Source of the DNA: Closterium sp. NIES-65
Lineage: Eukaryota > Streptophyta > Zygnematophyceae > Desmidiales > Closteriaceae
Assembly (NCBI GenBank): GCA_948144175.1
Contig: CANXME010002068.1
Span: 2,604,001 to 2,668,000, forward strand
Direction of reading: 5' to 3'
DNA: 64,000 nucleotides
In this document: positions 1 through 10,905 of the stretch, piece after piece
How the letters are laid out: every line of letters begins with the position of its first letter
Numbering within the stretch: the stretch's first letter is position 1
Translations under genes and position numbers: made by a program
Notes under the pieces: model-generated
What the model saw: the letters and a program-made list of their open reading frames with translations, nothing else
Told to the model about the DNA's origin: nothing
The model's database searches: none

Positions 1-416
1 CTGTGGGAGGATACATCTGCGTAGTTGGGGGAGGACCGGTTAGTTGGAGGTCAAAGAAGCAGACGGAGACAGCACTCTCTTCCGTGGAGTCAGAGTACAT
101 GGCAATGTTTCATGGGGTGAAGGAGGTGATTTGGCTTAGGAGGCTGTTGGAGGAGATTGGCCAGGAGCAAAAGGTTGCTACGCCGCTGTTTTGTGATAGC
201 AAGGGAGCTCTTGGGATGGCCAGGAACGCTGTGCTTCATGGGCTCAATAAGCACATGCGTATCAAGTGGCACTGGCTGCGTAAGGAGGTGAAGAGGGGGA
301 CGGTGAATCCGATCTACATCAAGACTCACCAGCAGCCAGCAGACTTCCTCACCAAGAGGCTTGCGGATGAGCCTCATTGGCGTTGTGTGCGCATGAGTGG
401 AATGAGCATGAACTAG
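1..416 (+). CDS. RNase H end of Copia-B polyprotein (B1), partial
   Basis: This is the C-terminal RNase H domain of a Ty1/copia Pol polyprotein, which degrades the RNA strand of the RNA:DNA hybrid during reverse transcription. Visible hallmarks are SVGGYICVVGGGPVSWRSKK, a CDSKGALGMA stretch, KHMRIKWHWLRKEV and the copia-type ending PADFLTKRLAD. It closely matches the C-terminal ends of B5 (ends near 51146) and B3. The N-terminal part is outside the window. A short untranslated stretch and a purine tract (about 447-458) lead into the LTR. Confidence 0.92.
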   Translation, partial: VGGYICVVGGGPVSWRSKKQTETALSSVESEYMAMFHGVKEVIWLRRLLEEIGQEQKVATPLFCDSKGALGMARNAVLHGLNKHMRIKWHWLRKEVKRGTVNPIYIKTHQQPADFLTKRLADEPHWRCVRMSGMSMN

Positions 417-458
417 TATGGAATGATGGGGATGCAGCCGGCAGGCTGAGGGGGAGTG

Positions 459-874
459 TGTTGGGTGCAAATTCACATTGCACGACATCCTGCCGTCTGT
501 TTATACGAGTATGCGTGTGCGAATGCATTTGCGTGTGAATGGTATGTTCATGTGTTTGTTTGCTTTCGCAATTTTCGCTTGAAGCATTTGCAGGTACTCG
601 CACAATGTGCGCTTCGGCAGAACATTGTACGCGCTATGAACAGTACAAGCAGAAAGGACAAGCTTGCAAAGGAACCCAAGATGGAACCTTTGCGGTTCGG
701 CTTACTTGATTGCGCAGATTCAGTTCTATCCAACTCGAAATTGTACTGTTTTGTTTGGTTGACTATAGTGTAGCAGGGCAGGCACTATAGGGGTACAATT
801 TAGGTGAAGGTTGGATGTTGTTTGTCTGTATCTGCATGCTACAGGGCCAGGGGAAACCAGCGGAACCAGCATTT
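459..874 (+). repeat. Copia-B 3' LTR of B1, left piece
   Basis: The LTR starts with TGTTGGGTGCAA directly after the polypurine tract and is near-identical to the first 410 or so bases of the other Copia-B LTRs. It stops at the A1 insertion. The five bases cattt (870-874) recur at 15668-15672, where the LTR resumes, and form the A1 TSD. Confidence 0.93.
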
Positions 875-1003
875 TGTGAAGCAAGGAAAACAGGAATGAA
901 ATGACTAAGGAAAGATTGGGTACAAATACAACCCTAGAAACCCTGTACCCCATATGTGCTACCCCACTATAGCCTACAGCAACTATGTCATATAAATCTG
1001 ACA
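875..1003 (-). repeat. A1 3' LTR
   Basis: A 129-bp terminal repeat read on the minus strand, with ends TG...CA. It matches 15539-15667 with one difference. The adjacent 1004-1200 is the element's 3' untranslated region, with a G-rich tract against the LTR and a run of TATATA motifs. There is no gene in it. Confidence 0.93.
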
Positions 1004-1206
1004 CACCCCCATAGGTAAAGTGGGGGAGAACAAGGGGTCACAAGACCAGTCAAGCAAAGCAAAGCAAGCGCAGGGTGGATCACAAAGTCACCACACAGTC
1101 GGAGCACAAGAGTAGGGCCTGAGGCCAGTTCACATGCAGGAGTACAGACATATATATAAAACTAGACAAGCAAGAGCAGGCATATATATATGTCACAGTA
1201 CAAGTG

Positions 1207-2800
1207 AAGTCAACAGGAGAGCAAGTGAGGCAAGACAGGCACAAGACCCAGCTGGGTGCAAAAGCGCTGATGGTCACAAGGCGCGAGTGCCTTGGTGAAC
1301 ACATCAGCAGTGTTGGCCTCAGAGGCCACGTACGCAAGTCGCAACTGACCACGCTGCTGCAGCTCACGAGCAAGGAAGTAGCGGAGAGCAATGTGCTTCG
1401 TTCTGTGCTCCAAGCGCTGCTCTCGACACAAGGCCAGCATGGCCTTGTTGTCTACGTACAGCACTGGAGGAGAACGAGGCGGCTCTCCAAGGTCAGTCAG
1501 CAGGTAGGTGAGCCAGCGAAGCTCCTGTGCAGCCATGGCCCCGGCGTAGATCTCAGCCTAACAACTAGAGCCAAGAACCGAAGACGAGCGAGTAGACCGC
1601 CACGAGACAGAGCCGGAACCAAGGCTGAAGGTGTAACCCTGTGACGACCGCTGCGTAGCCTGCTCGTCAGCCCAAGAAGCGTCCGCGTGGCCGGTAAGGA
1701 CCACTGGACTCCGCCCTCCAAGCACTAGCCCCATGCCCGACGTGCTGCACAGGTAGCGCAATACCCTCTTCGCTGCAGCCATGTGCTCCAGTCTGTGTCT
1801 CCCAGGAGCAACATAGCGAGCAAGAATGCTCAGAGGGTATGCAAGGTCAGGTCGTGTGCAGGTCATCAGGTACATGAGGCAGCCAACAAGCTCTGCATAC
1901 GGACCACTCGACTCTACGGACTCATCCGAAGGCAGAGCTGAGAGTGAGTGGCGAGTAGGCAGAGGAGTGGCCTGAGGCGAGGAGTACGTGAAGCCGAAGC
2001 GCTGAAGGACCTGCTGCACCATGTGTGACTGAGTCAAGGTAATGGTGCGGCGTGCTCTGTCCCGAGTGATCTGCAAGCCAAGGTAGCTGCGCAGTTCACC
2101 CAGGTCTGTGCACGTGTGTCTCTTCAGCAGCTCGGACTTCACGTAGGCGAGTCCAGCAGTGTCTGCTGTGGCAAAGACCTAGTCGTCGACGTACACGAGG
2201 ATGTAGAACGGCGGCAGGGAAGTGTCGGTGCGAAGAAACAGCGACGGGTCAGCAGTAGAAGGAGCAAACCCAAGAGCCGCAAGCGTAGTCCTCAGTGTGT
2301 CGTGCCACTCACGCGGTGCCTGGCGGAGACCATAGACTGGCCGTCGGAGGCTCCACTGGGTGCCAGGAGGGAAAGTCCCAGTGAAGCCAGGTGGACGGCG
2401 AAGCCAGATCTCCTCGTGCAGGCTACCCTGCAAGAACGCAGTGCTGAAGTCGAGAGAGTGAAGCTCGTAGTCGCGCTGAGCGGCTATGTGCAGCAGCACC
2501 CGAAGAGTAGTCATCTTCGGGGTGGGAGAGAAGGTCTGAAAGTAGTCAACTCCCTGCCGCTGACTGAAGCCACGAGCAACGTACCGTGCCTTGAAGACAG
2601 GTGGAGAGCCCGGCGGCCGCTTCACCCTGAAGATCCACATGCCACTGACGATGTTCGCCCCAGGAGGGGGAACCGTGTCAACGTAGGTGCCTGTGGACTT
2701 CCAGGAAGCCATCTCTGCATCCATAGCTGCCTGCCACTGAGAGGAGTAGGGACCCTCTACGGCCTCCGCGTAAGAACGCGGAGTCGGAATGTCTAGTGCA
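1207..2800 (-). pseudogene. A1 reverse transcriptase and RNase H region
   Basis: This is the C-terminal half of the Copia-A Pol. The RT part (about 2760-2110) reads the copia segment with WKSTGTYVDTVPPPGANIVS, FKARYVARGFSQRQGVDYF and the YVDD catalytic motif. The RNase H part (about 1700-1210) includes HADASWADEQATQRSSQGY, LYVDNKAML and the ending ADVFTKALAP. It is almost the same as the matching part of A2. It belongs to a broken copy, so it is listed as a fossil reading region. Confidence 0.85.
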
Positions 2801-2839
2801 TCCCGGTCTCCCTCAGGGGCAAGCAGTACAGACGCGAGA

Positions 2840-4130
2840 TGAGGTGAAGCAGCCGCTAGACACTGTAACTCCTCCTGCCTGTCCTCTAGGACGTCCGTGC
2901 CAAGAGCACACTCACCCCCGACGGACGGAGGACAGACAGACGCAGACTCAGCAACAAGACTAGCAGCGTAGTCGAGACGACAGCGAGCAGCAAAGTCGAC
3001 GAGCTCAGCGACAAGGGCAGACGCAGCAGTGGACTCAAACGAGGGGTCAGTGACGACAGTAGCAAGGAGACGCGTGACAGTAGGACTGGCAGCACGAAGA
3101 GAGTCCGACTGAGGGTCGGCAAGCACAGGAAGAGAGGAATCAGGAGGAGAAGGCAAAGGGGCACGCAGAGGAGCAGTGGACGGACGCAAAGACATCCGGT
3201 GCGTGCCAGGGACAGGAGGAGGACGCTGACGCGAACTGCGACCACTAGCGCGAGCAGCGCGAACAGGCGACGCGGGACGAGACGCAGGCTCACGACGCTC
3301 AGCAAGACCTCCAGTAGGACCAGTGTAAGGAGAGGGAGCAGGCACTGGAGAGGAAGGCTCCAGCAGGGACTGCGACTGAACAGGCGGTGGATCCTCTACA
3401 GGCGGAGAAAGACCAAGAACCTGCTGCAGGAGCGGAACGAAGTACGGTCGAGGCCGCGCGGCAGCTCCAGACTCAGCAGGGACAGCACCAGCACCCTCAG
3501 CGACAGCACCAGCGCCACCCACACCTCCAGCGGCAGGACCAACAGCAGTAGACTCAGCACCAACGCCCTCAGCAGCTCCAGCTCCAGGAGGACCCGCAGG
3601 TCCAGCAGCTCCGGGACCGGCAGCACCCGCACCCTCGACGGTCGAAGAAGCTCCAGCTCCAGCTCCAGCAGCACCTCCAGACTCAGCAGCACGCCTCCAG
3701 CGGCGAGCAAACCACTCACGCAGCTCCTGTGGAGAGAGGGGATCCCGGCGAGACGCAGCAGCAGGAGAAACCCCAGGCTCAGCAGCTCCAGACGCAGCAC
3801 CCCCAGGCTCAGCAGCTCCCAGCTCAGCACCCCCACGTGCAGCAGCTCCCGACCCAGCACCCCCAGACCCAGCACCCCCAGGCACAGCACCCCCCGGCTC
3901 AGCACCCCCAGGCTCCGCACCCTCCGCTGTAGCACCCTCAGGCCCAGAACCCCCAGCAGTAGTACCCCCAAGCTCAGCACCCCCGCGTACAGCACCCCCA
4001 GAGTCAGCACCTCCAGGCTCAGCACCCGCAGCAGCACCAGAGTCACCAGTAACCTCGACCGGGTCAACGGCGTCTACCTGGGACACACCTGAGGGGGCAG
4101 GAACCTGAGGGGGGAGGGGGTCTACCGGGG
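2840..4130 (-). pseudogene. A1 integrase-RT linker with pentapeptide repeats
   Basis: A long low-complexity spacer lies between integrase and RT. On the minus strand it carries an array of Gly-Ala-Glu-Pro-Gly type repeats (about 3740-4050), followed by an Ala/Gly/Pro-rich and then a Ser/Pro-rich stretch. Copia elements often have a divergent linker here, but one this long and periodic is unusual. The DNA periodicity (gctcagcaccccc units of about 15 bp) is plain by eye. Confidence 0.8.
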
Positions 4131-5700
4131 GGGGGAACCGGCACAAGGAAGTCCGGGGGAGGGGGGAGGGAAGGAGTGCGGTAGGGGAAGAGACGGTAGA
4201 AGGGGACTGACTCGTCGAACGTGACGTCCTGGGAGGACAGAACACGACGAGAGGAGGGGTGGTAAAACTGCCACCCTGGGGCGTCAGTGGGGAAGCCAAG
4301 GAAGACACAGGGAGCAGCACGAGGGGACAGCTTGTCCGCAGACAAGTCGCGAACAAACGCCCGAGATCCCCAGACACGGAACACAGACGCATCGCCAACC
4401 TTCCCCGTCCACAGCAAGGCTGGGGACATCGCAGGCCGAGAGACCCGGGGGTGAAGGTTGAGCTGATGCGCCGCGTACCTCACCGCAAACGGCCACAGAA
4501 AATGGGGGGCAGCCGCATGCATCATGGACGTACGAGCGACATCCATGACCACGCCAATGCGGCGCTCAGCAATCCCATTTTGCTGTGGTGAGTCCGGAAG
4601 CGTGAAGGTCTGGCGGATCCCCCGTGCACGACAGTAGTCCCGCAGAAGGCGAGAAGAGAACTCTCCGCCTCTGTCAGAGTGCAGACGCAGAACAGGAAAG
4701 TCCGAGCCGAAGCTCTTCCTGAGCTGGAGACGAGCCTCGCGGATCCAGTCGATCAGCACCTCAGTGACCTCACCCTTGCTGCGCAAGGGGAGGACTGTGG
4801 TGTAACGCGAGTAGTCGTCAACCACCAACAGGAAGTAGCGCTCGTAACCCTGCCCACGGACGGGGGCTGGGCCCCACACATCCATGTGAAGCGTCTGCAG
4901 GGGAGCCTCTGTCGGGGGGAAGTGGGAGGAGTGAGGAGTAGCCCGGAGGCGACCCTCGACACAGGGGACACAGGAAGGTCCTGGCCCGGAGGGGAGAGGA
5001 GGGAGAGACTGGGGAAGACCAGAGACAAGGACACGGGAAGCCATGCTCCGAAGACGGGGCAAGGAGGGGTGGCCAAGACGGTGGTGCCACAGGAGAGTCT
5101 CGTGAGACAGGAGGCGACAAGAACAAGGGGCAGACTCAGGACCTGACCGGGACGCAGCAGCAAGCACCTGACCCGACGCAGCCACCTGACCAGACGCAGG
5201 GACAGGAGGAGACTCAATGGTCAGGGTGTAGAGACTCGACCCTGGCCGACGCGAGAACGTGGCCAGGTGTCGGCCTGTGCGTGCCTCCGTGCAGTGGGTC
5301 ACCCGCTGACTCGCAGGAGTGAACTGGTGAACCCCCACATCCTGCAGGTCCGCTCCACTCACCAAGTTCGTAGAGAACGAGGGAAGGTACAGACCCGACA
5401 GGGTGCCCGAAGGGGCAGCCGGACACGGGAGGACAGTGGAGAAGTGAGACAGGACAGGACCCCCAGAGGGGTCAGCAAGGGAGACCGCAATCGGCCGGCC
5501 GAGCGGCGTAAGGGTAGTGCGGTCTCGAAAGAAGGAGCGAGAAGCTCCGGAGTCAAGCGTGAAAGTGAGGGAGGACGAGGACGACGAAGTACCTGAGAGC
5601 GCAGTCTCACCAGTACCTGAGAGCACAGACGCACTGGCACCTAGAGCAGCAGCCTCACAAGCACCTAGCGCAGCAGTACCAATGCCCGGGTCGGGCTGGA
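4130..5700 (-). pseudogene. A1 protease and integrase region
   Basis: The aspartic protease motif LDSGAS lies near 5550-5565. The integrase zinc-binding part reads HHRLGHPSLPRL...CVPCVEG (about 5080-4950). The catalytic core shows HMDVWGP (near 4880), LHSDRGGEF (near 4675) and PQQNGIAERR (near 4575), the D, D and E of the DDE triad. Family role: the protease cleaves the polyprotein and integrase inserts the cDNA. Confidence 0.87.
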
Positions 5701-6747
5701 AACAACGGTAACCCTCATTCTCCTCACTATAATCCACAACATACATAGCAGCAAGGATAGCATCAAAATCAAGATCAAAGATCGCTACACCAGCCCTGAG
5801 AAGCTCATCCCAGCGAGGGATCTCACTAGCCCCAGGGAACTGCTGACGCCAAGCGTCCGTCAGGCGGCCAAAGCAGCGCTGGGTGGCGTGGGCACCCCCA
5901 CACTGCTCACCCGCGCGGTCGCCGGAACGAAGAACGTAGGTGCAGGGACCAGTACCCCCACCCCTCTGACGCCCAGCGTACCACTCACGAAGCTGCTGAG
6001 GCGGAGGGATGTCCCGCGAGCGCTGTTGCTGCTGCCGCTGCGAGCGCTGGCCACCACCACCGCCGCTACGCTGCTGGGTACCACCTCGACCAGCTCCACC
6101 TCCTCCACCACCACCGCCTCCTCCGCTGCCGCCTCCACCGCCTCCACCTCCGCCGCCTCCACCACCGCCGCTGCCTCCACCACCACCGCTGGCACCACTA
6201 CCACCGTCTCCGCCACTGCTGCCACCACCACCACCACCCCCGCCACTAGTCCCGCCGCCACCCCCACTCCCTCCGCCGCCACTGCCGCCACCGCCACCGC
6301 CCCCTCCAGCTCCACCCGCGCCCTTGCCCCCCTTGCCCTTGCTGGAGCGACGTCTCCCACTAGGGGCAGACGCCGCGCCGACCGACTCAAGCAGGTCGGC
6401 AGCAGCAGCAGAGGCAACAGAGGGCAGCAATGGGGAAGGAGAGCACCCCTCAAAGATGGGGGTGCGAGGGTCACCACGAGAAGCACCTACAGCGACTATA
6501 CTCTTCTCCGCTGCGAGGAGGGCCTTCTCGAGGAGGTCGACGGTGAGGGTGGTGGGACAGACTGCGAGAAAGTGGTCCCTGACGATGCGAAGGGAGTCAG
6601 GGAGGCGCGCGACTACGTAGTAGAGAGCGATGTACATGGGGGGGGGGGGTTCTTAGCGCAGAACTCAGCAGGAAGGGCGGCGCGGTAGCGAGTGTCACTA
6701 GTGCGGAGGTGCGTAATGAGGTCAGCGACAGTGGGAAAGGCAGAGAG
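5700..6747 (-). pseudogene. A1 gag, C-terminal part (left of the A2 insertion)
   Basis: This part of the nucleocapsid/capsid region holds a long poly-glycine/serine stretch (about 6040-6330). A Cys/His cluster (about 5874-5950) is spaced C-X13-C-X3-H-X4-C, followed by FGRLTDAWRQQFPGASEIPRW. The N-terminal part lies on the far side of A2 (14174-14536). Confidence 0.85.
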
Positions 6748-6875
6748 TGTCAGATTTATATGACATAGTTTCTGTAGGCTTTAGTGGGGTAGCACATATG
6801 GGGTACAGGGTTTCTAGGGTTGTATTTGTACCCAATCTTCCATAGTCATTTCATTCCTGTTTTCCTTGTTTCACA
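6748..6875 (+). repeat. A2 5' LTR
   Basis: A 128-bp LTR, TGTCAGATTT...TTTCACA. It is short for copia, and a TATA-like tttatatga near its start is the only promoter-like feature I can see. The next bases, TGGTATAGAGC (6876-6886), resemble the TGGTATCAGAGC primer site used by A1 and the Copia-B copies. Confidence 0.95.
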
Positions 6876-6887
6876 TGGTATAGAGCG

Positions 6888-6976
6888 GGTCCTACCTTAG
6901 GACCGTTTTTTTTAGGGCCCACCGAAGCGCGCCCCGAGGCGCGCCTTTTTTTTAGCGACCCCTCGGGTCGCCTTTT
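6888..6976 (+). promoter_or_regulatory. three hairpin/T-tract modules in the A2 leader
   Basis: Directly after the primer site there are three perfect stem-loops, each followed by a T tract. The first has arms ggtccta/taggacc (6888-6904) with T8 at 6906-6913. The second has arms gcgcgcc/ggcgcgc (6927-6944) with T8 at 6946-6953. The third has arms gcgaccc/gggtcgc (6955-6971) with T4 at 6973-6976. A1 keeps the last two exactly (15444-15487 on the minus strand) and a shorter form of the first. They look like intrinsic terminators. In a eukaryotic retroelement a packaging, dimerisation or leader-structure role is more plausible, but none is shown. Confidence 0.7.
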
Positions 6977-7830
6977 CCCTCGCGGCCCCGCTGTCCCTTA
7001 GACGCGGCCCCGCCACCTCTCCTGATCGCGGCCCCGCCGCCTGTTTGACGCGGCCCCGCCGCCTCCCCTGACGCGGCCCCGCCGCCTCCCCTGACGCGGC
7101 TCCGCCGCCTCCCCTGACGCGGCCCCGCCGCCTGTTTGACGCGGCCCCGCCGCCTTCCCTGACGCGGCCCCGCCGCCTCCCCTGACGCGGCTCCGCCGCC
7201 TCCCCTGACGCGGCACCGCCGCCTCCCCTGACGCGGCTCCGCCGCCTCCCCTGACGCGGCCCTGCCGCCTCCCCTGACTCGGCTCCGCCGCCTCCCCTGC
7301 CGGCCCGCCGCTGCTCCTATCGGCCCGCCACTGCACCTGCCGGCCCGCCGCTGCACCCAGCAGCCCGCCGCCTCTGACGGCCTCGCCGCTGCACCTGCCG
7401 GCCCGCTGCCTCTGACGGCCTCGCCGCTGCACCTGCTGGCCCGCCACTGCACCCTACGGCCCGCCGCCTGCACCTGCCGGCCCGCCACTGCACCTGCCGG
7501 CCCGCCGCTGCACTTGCCGGCCCGCCGCTGCACCTGCCGGCCCGCCACTGCACCGGTCAACCCGCCGCTGCACCTGACGGCCCCGCCCCTGGATCTCCTG
7601 GCCGAGCCGCCCCAGCAGCCGAATCGCCCGTGAGCCGAGCCGCCCGACGCCGAGCCGCCCGGGACCCGAGCCGCCCAACCGCCGAGCCGCCCGGGAGCCG
7701 AGCCGCTCTGCAACCGAGCCGCCCAACCGCCGAGCCGCCCGGAAGCCGAGCCGCCCGGGAGCCGAGCCGCCCTGCGCCCGAGCCGCCCAGCACCCGAGCC
7801 GCCAGGTCGCTGAGCCGCCTTTCTGCATAC
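6977..7830 (+). repeat. GC-rich tandem arrays in the A2 leader
   Basis: There are three successive arrays. At about 6990-7300 units of about 23 bp are built on gacgcggccccgccgcctcc. At about 7300-7590 units of about 20 bp are built on ctgccggcccgccgctgcac. At about 7600-7810 units are built on gagccgcccgggagccgagc. The leader of A1 (about 14640-15430) has the same unit types but different copy numbers and order. Long open frames across these arrays come from the absence of A/T-rich stop codons and are not taken as genes. Confidence 0.9.
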
Positions 7831-7918
7831 CTACTCGACCTGCCCTGCCTGGTGAGCACAGTCCCACTGCCACTGCGAGCTCTTTCCCTGCTGCTTGCAC
7901 TGCGTCGCTGTCGTCGCC

Positions 7919-9450
7919 ATGGCTACCCCTAGTGTCCTAGCTTTTGACGCTGAGGGTCGCGCCATTGATTTTGAGGTCTGGTTAGACGACCTGCAGCTGT
8001 TCTTACAGTGCGACAGGGCTGACGACCTTTCTCTCTTTGATCTCACCTCTGGCGCCTCTCCTGCTCCTGCTGCTGATGCTGATCCCGCTGTCCGCTCTAA
8101 GTGGGCCACCCGCGATGCTGCTGCACGTCTTGCTGTGCGTCGCCACCTCCCTACCTCTGAGCGTGCGCACTTTAGTCAGTACAAGAGTGCTCAGACCTTG
8201 TACGACGCTGTAGTTGCGCGCTACTCCTCCCCTGCCACTGCTGCACTGAGCCGTCTCATGCTTCCCTACCTCTTTCCTGACCTCTCTGCCTTTCCCACTG
8301 TCGCTGACCTCATTACGCACCTCCGCACTAGTGACACTGGCTACCGCGCCGCCCTTCCTGCTGAGTTCTGCGCTAAGAAACCACCCCCCATGTACATCGC
8401 TCTCTACTACGTAGTCGCGCGCCTCCCTGACTCCCTTCGCGTCGTCAGGGACCACTTTCTCGCAGTCTGTCCCACCAACCTCACCGTCGACCTCCTCGAG
8501 AAGGCCCTCCTTGCAGCGGAGAAGAGCATAGTCGCTGTAGGTGCTTCTCGTGGTGACACTCGCACCCCCATCTTTGAGGGGTGCTCTCCTTCCCCCTTGC
8601 TGCCCTCTGTTGCCTCTGCTGCTGCTGCCGACCTGCTTGGTCTTGAGTCGGTCGGCGCGGCGTCTGCCCCTAGTGGGAGACGTCTCTCCAGCAAGGGCAA
8701 GGGGGGCAAGGGCGCGGGTGGAGCTGGAGGGGGCGGTGGCGGTGGCGGCGGTGGCGGCGGAGGGAGTGGGGGTGGCGGCGGGACTAGTGGCGGGGGTGGT
8801 GGTGGTGGTGGTGGCAGCAGCGGCGGAGACGGTGGTGGTGGTGCCAGCGGTGGTGGTGGAGGCAGCGGCGGTGGTGGAGGCGGCGGAGGTGGAGGCGGTG
8901 GAGGCGGCAGCGGAGGAGGCAGTAGTGGTGGAGGAGGTGGAGCTGGTCGGGGTGGTACCCAGCAGCGTAGCGGCGGTGGTGGTGGCCAGCGCTCGCACCG
9001 GCAGCAGCAGCAGCGCTCGCGGGACATCCCTTCGCCTCAGCAGCTTCGTGAGTGGTACGCTGGGCGTCAGAGGGGTGGGGGTACTGGTCCCTGCACCTAC
9101 GTTCTTCGTTCCGGCGACCGCGCGGGTGAGCAGTGTGGGGGTGCCCACGCCACCCAGCGCTGCTTTGGCCGCCTGACGGACGCCTGGCGTCAGCAGTTCC
9201 CTGGGGCTAGTGAGATCCCTCGCTGGGATGAGCTTCTCAGGGCTGGTGTAGCGATCTTTGATCTTGATTTTGATGCTATCCTTACTGCTATGTATGTTGT
9301 GGATTATAGTGAGGAGAATGAGGGTTACCGTTGTTTCCAGCCCGACCCGGGCATTGGTACTGCTGCGCTAGGTGCTTGTGAGGCTGCTGCTCTAGGTGCC
9401 AGTGCGTCTGCGCTCTCAGGTACTGGTGAGACTGCGCTCTCAGGTACTGC
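7919..9450 (+). CDS. A2 gag region (capsid/nucleocapsid)
   Basis: Gag forms the virus-like particle that packages the element RNA. I prefer the start MATPSVLAFDAEG at 7919, because the same start context recurs in A1 and, as MASPTVLSFDAEG, in A3; an upstream in-frame ATG at 7895 also exists. The first 220 or so residues are a copia-type capsid domain (DFEVWLDDLQLFLQ, WATRDAAARLAVRRHL, MYIALYYVVARLPDSL). A poly-Gly/Ser tract of about 90 residues follows (about 8696-8960). Then comes a Cys/His finger of the form C-X13-C-X3-H-X4-C (about 9090-9163). This spacing differs from the usual CX2CX4HX4C knuckle. The reading continues into protease. Confidence 0.88.
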
Positions 9451-9459
9451 GTCGTCCTC

Positions 9460-10905
9460 GTCCTCCCTCACTTTCACACTTGACTCCGGAGCTTCTCGCT
9501 CCTTCTTTCGAGACCGCACTACCCTTACGCCGCTCGGCCGGCCGGTTGCAGTCTCCCTTGCTGACCCCTCTGGAGGTCCTGTCCTGTCTCACTTCTCCAC
9601 TGTCCTCCCGTGTCCGGCTGCCCCTTCGGGCACCCTGTCGGGTCTGTACCTTCCCTCGTTCTCCACGAACTTGGTGAGTGGAGCGGACCTGCAGGATGGG
9701 GGTGTTCACCAGTTCACTCCTGCGAGCCAGCGGGTGACCCACTGCACGGAGGCACGCACAGGCCGACACCTGGCCACGTTCTCGCGTCGGCCGGGGTCGA
9801 GTCTCTACACCCTGACCGTTGAGTCTCCTCCTGTCCCTGCGTCTGGTCAGGTGGCTGCGTCGGGTCAGGTACTTGCTGCTGCGTCCCGGTCAGGTCCTGA
9901 GTCTGCCCCCTGTTCTTGTCGCCTCCTGTCTCACGAGACTCTCCTGTGGCACCACCGTCTTGGCCACCCCTCCTTGCCCCGTCTTCGGAGCATGGCTTCC
10001 CGTGTCCTTGTCTCTGGTCTTCCCCAGTCTCTCCCTCCTCTCCCCTCCGGGCCAGGACCTTCCTGTGTCCCCTGTGTCGAGGGTCGCCTCCGGGCTACTC
10101 CTCACTCCTCCCACTTCCCCCCGACAGAGGCTCCCCTGCAGACGCTTCACATGGATGTGTGGGGCCCAGCCCCCGTCCGTGGGCAGGGTTACGAGCGCTA
10201 CTTCCTGTTGGTGGTTGACGACTACTCGCGTTACACCACAGTCCTCCCCTTGCGCAGCAAGGGTGAGGTCACTGAGGTGCTGATCGACTGGATCCGCGAG
10301 GCTCGTCTCCAGCTCAGGAAGAGCTTCGGCTCGGACTTTCCTGTTCTGCGTCTGCACTCTGACAGAGGCGGAGAGTTCTCTTCTCGCCTTCTGCGAGACA
10401 ACTGTCGCGCACGGGGGATCCGCCAGACCTTCACGCTTCCGGACTCACCACAGCAAAATGGGATTGCTGAGCGCCGCATTGGCATGGTCATGGATGTCGC
10501 TCGTACGTCCATGATGCATGCGGCTGCCCCCCATTTTCTGTGGCCGTTTGCGGTGAGGTACGCGGCGCATCAGCTCAACCTTCACCCCCGGGTCTCTCGG
10601 CCTGCGATGTCCCCAGCCTTGCTGTGGACGGGGAAGGTTGGCGATGCGTCTGTGTTCCGTGTCTGGGGATCTCGGGCGTTTGTCCGCGACTTGTCTGCGG
10701 ACAAGCTGTCCCCTCGTGCTGCTCCCTGCGTCTTCCTTGGCTTCCCCACTGACGCCCCAGGGTGGCAGTTTTACCACCCCTCCTCTCGTCGTGTTCTGTC
10801 CTCCCAGGACGTCACGTTCGACGAGTCAGTCCCCTTCTACCGTCTCTTCCCCTACCGCACTCCTTCCCTCCCCCCTCCCCCGGACTTCCTTGTGCCGGTT
10901 CCCCC
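9460..10905 (+). CDS. A2 protease and integrase region
   Basis: The aspartic protease active site is FTLDSGASRSFFRD (about 9470-9510). The integrase zinc-binding region is HHRLGHPSLPRL...CVPCVEG (about 9950-10085). The core domain has HMDVWGPAPV (about 10147), RLHSDRGGEF (about 10352) and SPQQNGIAERRIG (about 10445), giving the D, D and E residues in usual copia spacing. The C-terminal part ends with FLGFPTDAPGWQFYHP and VTFDESVPFYRLFPY. Function: polyprotein processing and cDNA insertion. Confidence 0.9.

Noticed and set aside
6888-6976. Bacterial origin suggested by intrinsic-terminator-like hairpins
   Set aside because: The surrounding DNA is a eukaryotic copia element with tRNA-Met primer site, LTRs and gag-pol; nothing else is bacterial.
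6952-7900. Long Arg/Gly/Ala-rich open frames across the Copia-A leader on both strands
   Set aside because: They follow the GC-rich minisatellite period, change with unit number between A1 and A2, and have no start context or domain. The lack of stops is a composition effect.
8407-9148. Antisense frames rich in proline or serine/threonine opposite gag
   Set aside because: They mirror the poly-glycine tract on the other strand and match no protein family; they are shadows of gag.
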